DNA of 64,000 nt. Source: Pelomonas sp. BJYL3 (GTDB lineage: Bacteria; Pseudomonadota; Gammaproteobacteria; Burkholderiales; Burkholderiaceae_C). The stretch spans positions 124,001-188,000 of the forward strand of contig NZ_JANZKX010000002.1 of the NCBI RefSeq assembly GCF_027257975.1. The letters run 5' to 3'. Of the stretch, positions 52,418 through 61,021 are shown in pieces. The translations under genes and the position numbers were made by a program. Each line of letters starts with the position of its first letter. Position 1 is the first letter of the stretch. The notes below the pieces were generated by a model that saw nothing but the letters and a program-made list of their open reading frames with translations, was not told where the DNA came from and made no database searches.

Positions 52418-54489
52418 GTGCGGGGCTCCGTCCATTGGGCCGGGCCGGCCTGCGTCGAAAGCCGGACCTTGCCGTCGTGCCAGGCGGCTTCCATCTGCTC
52501 GGCCAGGTGCAGCAGGCCCTCGCCGTCGCTGGCATCGGCCCATTGCAGGCCGTAGGCCTTGTTGCGGCCGTGGGCCTTGGCCATGTACATGAGGGTGTCG
52601 ACCATGTCGATGGCGCGCTCCCAGTGCAGGGACACGCCGTGCGGCTCGATGGGCAGGCTGGCGAAGCCGATGGAGGCCGTCACCGGCACCGTGTGGCGTT
52701 CGTGGGTCACGGGCTGGCCGCCGATGGCCTCCAGCAGGCGCTGGCCCAGGTGCTGGGCGAAGACGGGGTCGCAGGACTTGATCACGATGAGGAACTCCTC
52801 GCCGCCCCAGCGCACCACGAGGTCGTCCTCGCGCAGGGCCTGGCGCAGGCGGCGGGAGACCTCCACCAGCACGGTGTCGCCCGCGGCGTGGCCGTATTGG
52901 TCGTTGATGCGCTTGAAGTGGTCGATGTCGATCAGGAAGACGCTGCCGCGCAGCAGGTCCTGTTCCTCGCGCTGGCGGATGGCTGCCTGGAAGTGGCGGC
53001 GGTTGGCCAGGCCGGTGAGCGGGTCGCGCTCGCTCTGCACCTTGAGCCGCTCGTTGGTGCTCTGCAGGGCCAGATTGGTCCGGCGCACGCGGCGGTAGGC
53101 CATCAGCAGCAGCGCGCCGGCGGCCAGCACGCAGCCGCCCATCAGCAGCCACAGGCGGAACTCCAGCTGGCTGGCGCGCAGCTGCTCGTTCTTGAGGCTC
53201 ATGTCGCGGTTGAGCAGCTCGAACTCGCGGCTGCGGCGGTCCGCCTCCAGGGCCTCCTGCGCTTCCAGGACGGTCTTGCGGAGGTCGTCGCGGTAGAGCT
53301 GGCGGCGGAACTGGCGCTCCTTCAGGTAGGCCTGGACGGCCTCCTGCGTCAGGCCCACGTCCTGCAGCGCGCGGCCGTACTCCTCGTAGAGCGCGTCCAG
53401 CCCGGTCGCGGAGCCGGCGTCGGTGACCAGCTTGAAGCCGGCCTCGACCTCCTGCCGGCCCTGCGCCACCTGCCCCGTGTGCATCAGCGCGATGCCCAGG
53501 TTGTGGCGGGCCAGCGATTCGGAGAACACGTCCTTGCGCTTCTGCGCCAGGCGGATGGCCTCGGTGGTCAGGGCGATGGCGCCGTTCCATTCGCGCTTGC
53601 GCAGGAAGTCGTCGGCCCGGTTGGCCAGGGCGTTGGAGATCAGGTCCTCGAGGCCGGTCTCGCGCGCGGCGTCCAGGGCCGCCTGCGAGCTGCGCTCGGT
53701 GATGGCGCGGTCGCGGTCCTGGAACATGGAGCCGCGGTTGACCTCGATGAAGTAGCGCAGCAGCGGGTTCTTGTCATTGAGGGCGAGCTGCTCGGCCTCC
53801 TCCTGCGCCTTCACGGCCTGCTCGAACTGCTGGGCGGCCGCATAGGTGCCGGCCAGCTGCAGCCGGGCAAAGACGCGGCGCGAGGGCGAGGCGGCGGGCC
53901 CGTCGGACAGCTCCAGGGCCCGGTGGGCGGCGCGCAGGGCGCGGTCGAATTCGCCCTGATCGGTGAACAGGCCTGCCTGCATGGCGTAGAGCGTCAGCAG
54001 CAGGCGGGGGGGCTGGCCGGTCTCGTCCAGCTTGTCCAGGACCGACAGGATCTTCTTGAGCTTCTGGCCCTGGCCCGACAGCGCCGCGCGGCGCGCCTCG
54101 ATCACGGCCAGGGTCAGGCGCACCGTGGTGTCGATGCGTGCGTCCTCGCGGCCCGGCCACTGCTCCAGCTGCTGGCGCAGTTCCTCGTAGCGCTCGGCTT
54201 CGTCGACCCGCGCCACGACCACCGCGCGCAGGCCCAGCACTTCCAGGCGGGCGGGGCTGCCTGGCGGCAGCTTGGCGGCCATCTCGCGGAGCTCGTCGTC
54301 CGTCTGGCGCGGATGCATGCGGATGGTGAGCTCCATCTCGTCCAGCTTGGCCAGCAGTTCGGGCGAGGGCGCCTGCGCCAGGGGGGCGCTGCTGCCCTCG
54401 GGCTGGCAGGCGGCCAGGCCGAGCACGAGCAGGCCCATCGCCAGGCCAAGGCGCCAGCGCGGGGGGACGGGGCGTGAGCAGGTTCTCAT
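52414..54489 (-). CDS. TPR-like sensor diguanylate cyclase, lipoprotein-type leader
   Basis: The 691-residue protein begins with a lipoprotein-like leader (LAMGLLVLGLAAC) or a signal anchor, then a TPR-like periplasmic region, a membrane helix (about 440-460), a coiled coil and a GGDEF domain with RWGGEEF. It is a paralogue of the gene that follows, with the same order and similar GGDEF sequence (SERDPLT.LANRRHF). I used the ATG at 54489; an ATG at 54546 is also in frame and neither has a good ribosome site. A TTGACT-like hexamer lies just upstream of 54546. Confidence 0.9.
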   Translation of the reverse strand: MRTCSRPVPPRWRLGLAMGLLVLGLAACQPEGSSAPLAQAPSPELLAKLDEMELTIRMHPRQTDDELREMAAKLPPGSPARLEVLGLRAVVVARVDEAERYEELRQQLEQWPGREDARIDTTVRLTLAVIEARRAALSGQGQKLKKILSVLDKLDETGQPPRLLLTLYAMQAGLFTDQGEFDRALRAAHRALELSDGPAASPSRRVFARLQLAGTYAAAQQFEQAVKAQEEAEQLALNDKNPLLRYFIEVNRGSMFQDRDRAITERSSQAALDAARETGLEDLISNALANRADDFLRKREWNGAIALTTEAIRLAQKRKDVFSESLARHNLGIALMHTGQVAQGRQEVEAGFKLVTDAGSATGLDALYEEYGRALQDVGLTQEAVQAYLKERQFRRQLYRDDLRKTVLEAQEALEADRRSREFELLNRDMSLKNEQLRASQLEFRLWLLMGGCVLAAGALLLMAYRRVRRTNLALQSTNERLKVQSERDPLTGLANRRHFQAAIRQREEQDLLRGSVFLIDIDHFKRINDQYGHAAGDTVLVEVSRRLRQALREDDLVVRWGGEEFLIVIKSCDPVFAQHLGQRLLEAIGGQPVTHERHTVPVTASIGFASLPIEPHGVSLHWERAIDMVDTLMYMAKAHGRNKAYGLQWADASDGEGLLHLAEQMEAAWHDGKVRLSTQAGPAQWTEPRT

Positions 54490-54582
54490 CGACGGGGCGT
54501 TGAGCCGATTTGACGCTGAGAGCGGAGCTTCGACGAGGGCCGGCATCGCGTTTTAGTCAAAAAAATACGCAGATATCGACGA

Positions 54583-55872
54583 TCAATGGCGCGGACCACG
54601 GGGCGCCAGCAGCAGGTTCAGCAGCAGTGCGCCGAAGGTGGCGGTCCCGATGCCGCCCAGCGCGAAGCCGCCCAGGCGCAGGGTGTAGTCCCCGGTGCCG
54701 ATGATCAGGGTGATGGCCGCCAGCATCAGGTTGCGGTGCTGGCTGAAGTCCACCCGGTTGTCGACCCAGATCTTGGCGCCGGCCACGGCGATGAGCCCGA
54801 AGACCACGATGCTGACCCCGCCCATCACCGGCAGCGGAATGGTCTGGATCAGGGCGCCGAACTTGGGCGAGAAGCCCAGCATGACGGCCAGCAGCCCTGC
54901 CACCACGAAGACGGCGGTGGAGTAGATGCGGTTGGCGGCCATCACGCCGATGTTCTCGGCGTAGGTGGTGACGCCCGTGCCGCCGGCGGCGCCGCTGAGC
55001 ATCGTGGCCAGGCCGTCGCCCATGAAGGCCCGGCCCATGTCGCGGTCGATGTCGCGCCCGGTCATCGCGGCCACGGCCTTGAGGTGGCCCAGGTTCTCGG
55101 CCACCAGGATCAGGGCCACCGGCGCGATCAGCAGCATCGCCCCGGTCTCGAAGCGCGGGCTGGCGAAGTGCGGCAGGCCGAACCACGCGGCCTGTGCCAC
55201 GCCGCTGAAGTCCATGGGCTTGCCCAGCCCGAGGCCGTTGGTGAGCACGGCATACAGCACGCTGGCGATCAGCAGGCCCGCCAGGATCAGCAGGCGCTGC
55301 AGCAGGCCGCGGCTGCGCACGGCCACCAGGGCCACGCTGAGGAAGGTCAGGCCCTGGACCCAGGCGTCGAAGGGCGTGGGCGCCATGTTCTTGATGGGCA
55401 CGCTGGCCAGGTTCAGGCCGATCACGGCGACGATCGCGCCGGTCACCACCGGCGGCATCAGGCGCTCGATCCAGCCCGTGCCCAGCCATTGCACCAGGGC
55501 GCCGATCAGGAAATAGAGCGCGCCGCAGGCCACGATGCCGCCCAGGGCCAGACCGATCTGCGCATTGGGACCGCTGCCGCCATAGCCGGTGGCGCTGATC
55601 ACCACGCCGATGAAGGCGAAGCTGGAGCCCAGGAAGCTGGGCACGCGGCCGCCCACCATGAAGAAGAACAGCAGGGTGCCGATGCCGCTCATCAGGATGG
55701 CGACATTGGGGTCGAAGCCCATGAGCAGGGGCGCCAGCACGGTGGCGCCGAACATGGCCACCACATGCTGCAGGCCCAGGGCGACGGTCTGCGGCCAGGC
55801 CAGGCGTTCATCCGGGGCGACGGCCTGCCCGTCCAGGGCGGCGACCTGACGCCATTGGGGGATCCAGCTCAC
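54583..55872 (-). CDS. Uracil/xanthine permease (NCS2 family)
   Basis: The 429-residue protein has about 14 helices and NCS2 motifs: QHVVAMFGATVLAPLLMGFDPN, VAENLGHLKAVAAMTGRDI with the substrate-binding Glu, and GGTGVTTYAENIGVMA. The pattern is closer to the uracil permeases UraA/RutG/PyrP than to xanthine carriers. GTG start with AGGAG upstream. The 326-bp upstream gap holds palindromes that may be operator sites. No pyrimidine catabolic genes are adjacent. Confidence 0.92.
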   Translation of the reverse strand: MSWIPQWRQVAALDGQAVAPDERLAWPQTVALGLQHVVAMFGATVLAPLLMGFDPNVAILMSGIGTLLFFFMVGGRVPSFLGSSFAFIGVVISATGYGGSGPNAQIGLALGGIVACGALYFLIGALVQWLGTGWIERLMPPVVTGAIVAVIGLNLASVPIKNMAPTPFDAWVQGLTFLSVALVAVRSRGLLQRLLILAGLLIASVLYAVLTNGLGLGKPMDFSGVAQAAWFGLPHFASPRFETGAMLLIAPVALILVAENLGHLKAVAAMTGRDIDRDMGRAFMGDGLATMLSGAAGGTGVTTYAENIGVMAANRIYSTAVFVVAGLLAVMLGFSPKFGALIQTIPLPVMGGVSIVVFGLIAVAGAKIWVDNRVDFSQHRNLMLAAITLIIGTGDYTLRLGGFALGGIGTATFGALLLNLLLAPRGPRH

Positions 55873-56000
55873 AGCGCGCTCCTCTCAGGCTGCTTTTGAC
55901 TTCTGAAGCTCGGAATTTCCCGGCCCCTTGACTCAGGGGAGCGTGGCTTCCGGCACCTGTGCGCGCAGTGTAGTGAGCGGGGGAGCGGCCCCGGCTCGGG

Positions 56001-56095
56001 CTATATCCCTATATAGGGCGACCCCCGTCGCGGAAAGTTGCACATTTTGTAACGATTTGCCTGATTTGCGGACGTACCCATGCCGGGGATATATC
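56001..56095. promoter_or_regulatory. Palindrome-rich AT island upstream of the permease gene
   Basis: CCCTATATAGGG (56007-56018) is a perfect 12-bp palindrome. TATATCCC next to it recurs inverted as GGGATATA around 56087-56094, and GATTTGC is repeated at 56054 and 56063. This AT-rich patch in a GC-rich gap probably contains the permease promoter and regulator sites. Nothing coding is seen in 55873-56198. Confidence 0.45.
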
Positions 56096-56120
56096 GCCGG
56101 AGCCTCCATGAAGGGCCGCC

Positions 56121-56153
56121 GGGGTCAGGTCTTGTCGCCCCGGGGTCAGGTCT
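56121..56153 (+). repeat. Tandem copies of the GGGGTCAGGTCTTG motif
   Basis: GGGGTCAGGTCTTG (56121-56134) is followed by a second, shorter GGGGTCAGGTCT (56142-56153), 21 bp apart in direct orientation, in the gap between the permease and hydrolase genes. Confidence 0.65.
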
Positions 56154-56198
56154 CCTGAGACGGCCGGCGTGGTGCCCGGGGCAGTGACCGACGCGGCT

Positions 56199-57110
56199 TC
56201 AGGCCGCCTCGGCCAGCCAGGCCGCCACCTGGCGCTGCACGGCCGCGTCGTCCAGCAGGCGGCGGTGGCCCAGGCCCTCGGTCAGCCGCAGCGTTGCATG
56301 GGGCAGGGCCGCGGCCAGGGCCTCGCTGTAGGCGGCCGGCACGGCGCGGTCCTGGCGGTCGTGCACCAGCAGCACGGGCAGCGCCAGATGCCGGCCCAGC
56401 CAGGCGGGCTCGAAGCCGGCCAGCCCCGGGCGGGCGCGCGCCTCCAGGGCCTGGCGCAGGCGCTCCCGCACGGCCGATCCCAGGCCGAAGCTGGCCACGA
56501 AGCCCTCCAGCAGGTGCCGCGGCGGGGCGGAGCAGGCCAGCAGGGCCAGGCGTTGCGTGGGCAGGCCGCGGGCCACGCCATGGGCGGCGGCCAGGGCGCC
56601 GATGGAATGGGCCGCGATGCCCACCCAGGGCCCCTGCTCGACCGTGAGCACCTGCAGGGCGCGCTGCCACTGGGCGATGTCGGTGCGCCAGCCGCTGCTG
56701 CGGCCGTGGGCGGGCCAGTCCAGCACATGCGGCGACAAGCCCGCGTCCCAGCAGGCCTGGGCCAGGCCGCGCAGCTGCGCCGCCTGGCCGCTCCAGCCGT
56801 GCAGCAGCAGCACGCGCGGGCGCTCGGCGCCGTCCGGCCGGTGCCACAGCTGCAGGCGGCGGGTCTCGAAGGGCAGGGTCAGGCCTTGCCAGGGGGCCAT
56901 CGAGGGCCGGCGCTGCAGCAGGCGCGGCGGCAGGGGCGTGTCGAAGAGGCGCAGGGCCAGCCGCGCCGCCTGCGCGGGGGCGTGGCGCTGCAGCAGGTCC
57001 AGGCCGGCGCGCAGCCCCTGGAGCAGGCGGCCCTGGGCGTAGAAGCGGTCGACGGCGGGGCGGGTCGGCGCGGAGGGATGGGGCGGGTGGGGTTGCGGGA
57101 TCTGACTCAT
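56199..57110 (-). CDS. Alpha/beta hydrolase
   Basis: The 303-residue protein has an alpha/beta-hydrolase core from about residue 95: RVLLLHGWSGQAAQLRGLAQACWDAG (oxyanion HGW), AHSIGALAAAHG (nucleophile Ser in A-H-S-I-G), and the C-terminal LPVLLVHDRQDRAVP and GLGHRRLLDD with the catalytic Asp and His. Substrate unknown. It lies 4 bp after the 41-residue membrane ORF and downstream of a TetR operator, so it is the probable target of the TetR regulator at 57321. Confidence 0.88.
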   Translation of the reverse strand: MSQIPQPHPPHPSAPTRPAVDRFYAQGRLLQGLRAGLDLLQRHAPAQAARLALRLFDTPLPPRLLQRRPSMAPWQGLTLPFETRRLQLWHRPDGAERPRVLLLHGWSGQAAQLRGLAQACWDAGLSPHVLDWPAHGRSSGWRTDIAQWQRALQVLTVEQGPWVGIAAHSIGALAAAHGVARGLPTQRLALLACSAPPRHLLEGFVASFGLGSAVRERLRQALEARARPGLAGFEPAWLGRHLALPVLLVHDRQDRAVPAAYSEALAAALPHATLRLTEGLGHRRLLDDAAVQRQVAAWLAEAA

Positions 57111-57114
57111 GGGC

Positions 57115-57240
57115 TCACCCCAGAAAGAAGTCGCGGTTGTGGGAGGGGATGGCGCGCCACAGGCGCTGCAGACCTTGCCAGCCGCGCCACACAAGGCCGG
57201 CCAGCCCGCACAGGGCCAGGATCATGAGGGGGCTGAACAT
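57115..57240 (-). CDS. 41-residue single-span membrane protein
   Basis: MFSPLMILALCGLAGLVWRG starts a 41-codon ORF with one membrane helix and a basic tail ending NRDFFLG. AAGG lies 8 nt before the ATG, and the ORF ends 4 bp before the hydrolase start. A perfect 18-bp palindrome (57262-57279) lies 22 bp upstream. An in-frame ATG at 57261 would give 48 residues. Function unknown. Confidence 0.6.
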   Translation of the reverse strand: MFSPLMILALCGLAGLVWRGWQGLQRLWRAIPSHNRDFFLG

Positions 57241-57261
57241 GGTGAGGGCCTTTCGATGCAT

Positions 57262-57279
57262 TTCGCACGATCGTGCGAA
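57262..57279. promoter_or_regulatory. Perfect TetR-type operator
   Basis: TTCGCACGATCGTGCGAA is an 18-bp perfect palindrome between the TetR gene and the small ORF/hydrolase unit. A near-identical copy lies at 57943 at the TetR promoter. Confidence 0.8.
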
Positions 57280-57320
57280 GTTGGGTGAAATGAAGCGCTC
57301 CGTGAAGGAGCGAGGACGGG

Positions 57321-57932
57321 TCAGGGCGGGGTCGGACGCAGGCCCTGCATGAGGCGTTGGTAGGCGGTCCAGCCGCGCTCGGCGGCCAGCGGGTCGCGCA
57401 GGAAGCGGGTCTCCCGCACGACGGCGGTGAAGACGGCGTCGAGGTCGAAGACCAGCTGGTCGGGGTCCAGGTCCGCCTGCAGGTGGCCGCATTCGATGGC
57501 TTGCAGCACGCTGCGCCGGAGCACCTGACGCCAGCGTTTGACGCCGCTGAGCAGCATGTCGCGCAGCGGGCCCTCGCGGTCGTCGAATTCGAAGGCGCCT
57601 GCGGCGTAGAGGCAGCTGCCGCGGTGGCCGGCCTGGCAGGCGCGGGCCAGCCAGGCGCGCATGATGGCGTCCAGGCGCGGCAGGCCGCGGGGCTCGCGCA
57701 GGGCGGGCACGAGGATGTCCTGCTGGAAGCGGCGGTCGAATTCGTCCAGCACGGCTTTCTGCAGGGCCTCTCGCGAGCCGATGCGCGAGAACACGCCGCT
57801 CTTGGACAGGTTCAGGCGCTTGGCGATCTCGCCGATGGACAGGCTCTCCAGCCCCTCCAGCGCGGCCATCTCCAGCGCCATGTCCACGATGGCGGTCTGG
57901 GTCAGCTCGCTGCGTTCGGTCTTGGCTTCCAT
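57321..57932 (-). CDS. TetR family transcriptional regulator
   Basis: The 203-residue protein has an N-terminal TetR HTH (LESLSIGEIAKRLNLSKSGVFSRIGSREAL) and a helical ligand-binding domain of the type with GSCLYAAGAFEFDDREGPLRDML. Two matching palindromes flank it, one 11 bp upstream of its start and one between it and the downstream unit, so it probably represses itself and the hydrolase operon. Ligand unknown. Confidence 0.92.
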   Translation of the reverse strand: MEAKTERSELTQTAIVDMALEMAALEGLESLSIGEIAKRLNLSKSGVFSRIGSREALQKAVLDEFDRRFQQDILVPALREPRGLPRLDAIMRAWLARACQAGHRGSCLYAAGAFEFDDREGPLRDMLLSGVKRWRQVLRRSVLQAIECGHLQADLDPDQLVFDLDAVFTAVVRETRFLRDPLAAERGWTAYQRLMQGLRPTPP

Positions 57933-57942
57933 GATTGCGAAT

Positions 57943-57960
57943 TTAGCACGACCGTGCGAA
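57943..57960. promoter_or_regulatory. Second TetR-type operator at the regulator's promoter
   Basis: TTAGCACGACCGTGCGAA differs from the perfect operator at 57262 at two positions. It lies 11 bp upstream of the TetR start and also close to the divergent gene at 58031. Confidence 0.75.
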
Positions 57961-58030
57961 CTTGCAAGCCACCCTGGCCGCAGCGAGGTTTTGCGACACT
58001 GGGCGCCTCTCCGTCCACCCCTGCCCTGCC

Positions 58031-58528
58031 ATGCGTCTCCTGGCCGCCGCCGACTACCAGCCCGCCGTGCAAGCCCTGTTCGAGCGCTGCGCTGCCGCCC
58101 TGCAGGCCCTGCTGCCGGACGCGCAGGTGGAGCATGTGGGCGCCTCCTCCCTTCCCGGCGCCTGCTCCAAGGGGGACCTGGACATCTGCGTGCTCGTGGC
58201 CCCCGAGGCCCACCCGCAGGTCGTGGCGCGGCTGTGCGCCCAGGGTTTCGAGATCAAGGCCGACACCCTGCGCACGCCCGAGCTGTGCATGCTGCTGGCG
58301 CCGCCGGACTGGGCGCAGGGGCAAGACCTGGCCCTGCAGATCGTGGCGCGGGGCTCGCCCTTCGAGGACTTCCTGCGCTTTCGCGACGCCCTGCGCCGCG
58401 AACCGGCCCTCGTGGCCGCCTACGACGCCGTCAAGCGGGCGCACGCGGACCAGGGCGAGGACGCTTATCGCGCGGCGAAGGCCCGATTCATTGAATCCGT
58501 GCTGGCGCGGCCGGGCGACTGCCTATAG
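58031..58528 (+). CDS. GrpB/UPF0157 family nucleotidyltransferase-like protein
   Basis: The 165-residue protein fits the GrpB (UPF0157) family, a nucleotidyltransferase-fold group: VEHVGASSLPGACSKGDLDICVLV carries the G-S-x10-D-x-D-like motif, and FRDALRREPALVAAYDAVK follows. Members are often fused to CoaE; this one stands alone. It is divergent from the TetR gene, whose operator at 57943 lies 70 bp upstream. Confidence 0.85.
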   Translation: MRLLAAADYQPAVQALFERCAAALQALLPDAQVEHVGASSLPGACSKGDLDICVLVAPEAHPQVVARLCAQGFEIKADTLRTPELCMLLAPPDWAQGQDLALQIVARGSPFEDFLRFRDALRREPALVAAYDAVKRAHADQGEDAYRAAKARFIESVLARPGDCL

Positions 58529-58564
58529 TGCGCCCCGCGCCGGTCGTTCGGCGGGATGGATGCC

Positions 58565-59035
58565 ATGAGTGAAGTACAAGCGGTGGAGCCGCGCCAGGAC
58601 TGGGCGGCCTTCGAGAAGCATGCCGGCGGCGTGGTGCTGGCCCTGCGCGAGCTGGGCCGTGCCGTGGCCGCCTCGGGCCTGGACCCGCGGCTTTGCGAGT
58701 TGCTCAAGGTGCGCGTCTCGCAGCTCAATGGCTGCGCCTTCTGCCTGCAGTACCACCTGAACGTGGGCCGCCAGCTGGGCCTGGGCGCCCTGCAGCTGGA
58801 CCAGCTGGCCTGCTGGCGGGACTCCCCGGCCTTCGCCCCTCGCGAGCGGGCCGCCCTGGCCTGGGCCGAGGCGCTGACGCTGCAGGCTGCGCATCCGGAT
58901 ACCGAGGCGGTCTATGCCGCGCTGCAGTCGCAGTTCAGCCCGGCCGAGATCGCCAATGTGACCGCCGCCATCGGCCACATCAATGCCTGGAACCGCATCG
59001 CCGGGGGCTTGCGCTTCACGCCACCGGCGCCCTGA
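58565..59035 (+). CDS. AhpD-like carboxymuconolactone decarboxylase family protein
   Basis: The 156-residue protein has the family helix with the redox pair in KVRVSQLNGCAFCLQYHLNVGRQLG, then RERAALAWAEALTL and the C-terminal NVTAAIGHINAWNRIAGGL. This matches the AhpD-like group with ..CxxC..H, which act as alkylhydroperoxidase-type thiol enzymes. Starts at 58556 and 58565 are both in frame; GGATGG favours the latter. It follows the GrpB-like gene by 36 bp. Confidence 0.9.
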   Translation: MSEVQAVEPRQDWAAFEKHAGGVVLALRELGRAVAASGLDPRLCELLKVRVSQLNGCAFCLQYHLNVGRQLGLGALQLDQLACWRDSPAFAPRERAALAWAEALTLQAAHPDTEAVYAALQSQFSPAEIANVTAAIGHINAWNRIAGGLRFTPPAP

Positions 59036-59051
59036 GCCACCCGCTGCGACT

Positions 59052-60890
59052 TCAGGCGGGTGGCGTCGGTGGTGCGCCCTCGATGTCCACGAACTCCCAC
59101 CAGTGCAGCCAGAACAGCGGCCGGCGGTAGCCCTGCACCCAGGGCTGGGCGAGGTCGGTGACATAGCGGTGCCCGCGGTACTTGTAGGGCATGTAGGCCG
59201 TGGCCAGGCGCTTGCTCTCCTTGAACAGGGCCTGGCGCTGCGGGCCGTCGGGCAGGCCGCCGGCCTGGTCGAAGAGCCGGTCCATGGCCTCCAGGCGGAA
59301 GCGTGCGAAGTTGGAGGCGCCGATGTGCCCGCTGTGGAAGCTGGCCAGCGCGTCCTGTGCATCGGGCTTGGCGGCCGAGAGGGCCAGGCTCCAGATCATG
59401 TAGTGGCCGGCGCGCAGGGCCTTGAAGTTCTCGGGCCACTTGCCGGTGCGGAACTGCACGCGCAGGCCCACGGCGGCGAGGTTCTTCTGCCAGAGCTCGT
59501 CGATCTGGCGCTGGAAGCCGTCGGGCGTGGTGAGGCTTTCCAGCACCAGCTGGCGGCCGTCGGGGTCCTCGCGCCAGCCGTCGCCGTCGCGGTCGCGGTA
59601 GCCGTAGAGGTCCAGCAGGGCCTTGGCGCGGGCGGGGTCGAAGTCGCCCATCTCGCTCTTGTAGTTCGCGTCGTAGGCCGTGGTGTGCGGGATGTAGGGC
59701 GACTGCGCGGGGATGGCCTGGCCGCGGCGCGCCAGGCTGATCTCTCGCTGGCAGTCCGTGGCCAGGGCGATGGCGCGGCGCAGCGCCACGCGGGCCGGGG
59801 TGTAGCCGCCCACCACCGGGTCGTCCATGTTGAAGACGGTGAACAGTACGTCCGCCAGCAGGGCACGGTAGGCCTGGATGCCCTGGCGCGCGAGGTTGGG
59901 TGCGAGCTTGCCCTGGGGCAGGGCCTGCTGGATGAAGTCCTCCGGCGTGCGCTCCAGGAAGTCGAACTGGCGGTTGAGGAAGGACAGCCAGCGCGGCTGG
60001 TTCTCCTCGATGATGGCCACCTGCACCTGGTCGATCATGGGCAGGCGCCGGCCCTTGTAGCGGGCGAGCAAGGCCTGACCCTCCTTGTCGTCCGGCGCCG
60101 GCTGGGCGTCGTAGTAGCGCTCGCGGTAGTCCGGGTTGCGGTCCAGGGTGATCAGGGAGCTGCGCCGCCAGGCGCCCAGCACGAAGGGGCCGGTGCCCAC
60201 CGGGTGCTCCATGGCCTGGCCGGGGTAGGCCTCGATGACCTCGCGGGCCACGGCGCCGTAGGTGTCGATCTGCGCGAAGACCTCCATCAGACGCGGCCGC
60301 GTCTCCTTCAGGCGGATCTGCAGGGTGTAGCGGTCCAGGGCGCGCAGGCCCTCGATGGGTTTGTCGTAGTCGAAGGGGGACTTGCTCTTGAGCAGGGCGG
60401 CGCGGTACTCGGCCAGGCCCAGGATGCCCAGCTCATCCACTTCGGACCACGACGGCGAGGCCACCTCCGGGTCGGCGAAGCGCTTCCAGCTGTAGACGAA
60501 GTCCTCGGCCACCAGCTCGCGGCGCTGGCCCTTGAAGGCGGGGTCGGCCGAGAAGTAGATGCCGGGGCGCACCCGCATGGTCCAGACCCGGAAGTCCTCG
60601 CTGACCTCGGGCATGCCCTCGGCCACCAGGGGCTTGAGCCGGGCGGGGCGGGCCAGGTGGTCGTAGGTGTAGAGGCCCTCGAAGATGTGGGCGGTGATGA
60701 TGCGGGAATAGATGTCGCTGATGCGCGCCGGGTCGAAGCCGGTCTCGGCGATGCGGAAGGCGTAGCGCAGGACCTTGGCCGGCCCGCTGCCGGGCCGGGC
60801 CGCCTGGGCTGGCAGGCCCAGGCCGCTCAGGCCGGCCAGGGCCAGGAGTTCTCGGCGGGAGGGTCCGCCCGCTGGGGCGCGGAATGTCAT
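59052..60890 (-). CDS. ABC transporter substrate-binding protein, peptide/nickel type (SBP_bac_5)
   Basis: The 612-residue protein has a Tat-like leader (SRREL, then LALAGLSGLGLPAQA) and the family-5 binding fold: ETGFDPARISDIYSRIITAHIFEGLYTY, AMEHPVGTGPFVLGAWRRSS and NMDDPVVGGYTPARVALRRAIALA. It resembles oligopeptide binding proteins (OppA/DppA) but is longer. It is a paralogue of the next gene (61022), 131 bp away on the same strand. The permease gene at 63143 is divergent. Confidence 0.93.
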   Translation of the reverse strand: MTFRAPAGGPSRRELLALAGLSGLGLPAQAARPGSGPAKVLRYAFRIAETGFDPARISDIYSRIITAHIFEGLYTYDHLARPARLKPLVAEGMPEVSEDFRVWTMRVRPGIYFSADPAFKGQRRELVAEDFVYSWKRFADPEVASPSWSEVDELGILGLAEYRAALLKSKSPFDYDKPIEGLRALDRYTLQIRLKETRPRLMEVFAQIDTYGAVAREVIEAYPGQAMEHPVGTGPFVLGAWRRSSLITLDRNPDYRERYYDAQPAPDDKEGQALLARYKGRRLPMIDQVQVAIIEENQPRWLSFLNRQFDFLERTPEDFIQQALPQGKLAPNLARQGIQAYRALLADVLFTVFNMDDPVVGGYTPARVALRRAIALATDCQREISLARRGQAIPAQSPYIPHTTAYDANYKSEMGDFDPARAKALLDLYGYRDRDGDGWREDPDGRQLVLESLTTPDGFQRQIDELWQKNLAAVGLRVQFRTGKWPENFKALRAGHYMIWSLALSAAKPDAQDALASFHSGHIGASNFARFRLEAMDRLFDQAGGLPDGPQRQALFKESKRLATAYMPYKYRGHRYVTDLAQPWVQGYRRPLFWLHWWEFVDIEGAPPTPPA

Positions 60891-61021
60891 GGGCTCAGTG
60901 TCGCGGAAGGCCTGGCTCCGAAGAGCACGTATTCACCCCTAGAGCCCCCCTGTGGGCGGGGCCGGGGTCTGCGGGTTGTCACGGGGGCGTGGGGCTGTTG
61001 CGGGGCGGCTCAGGGGCCGGC

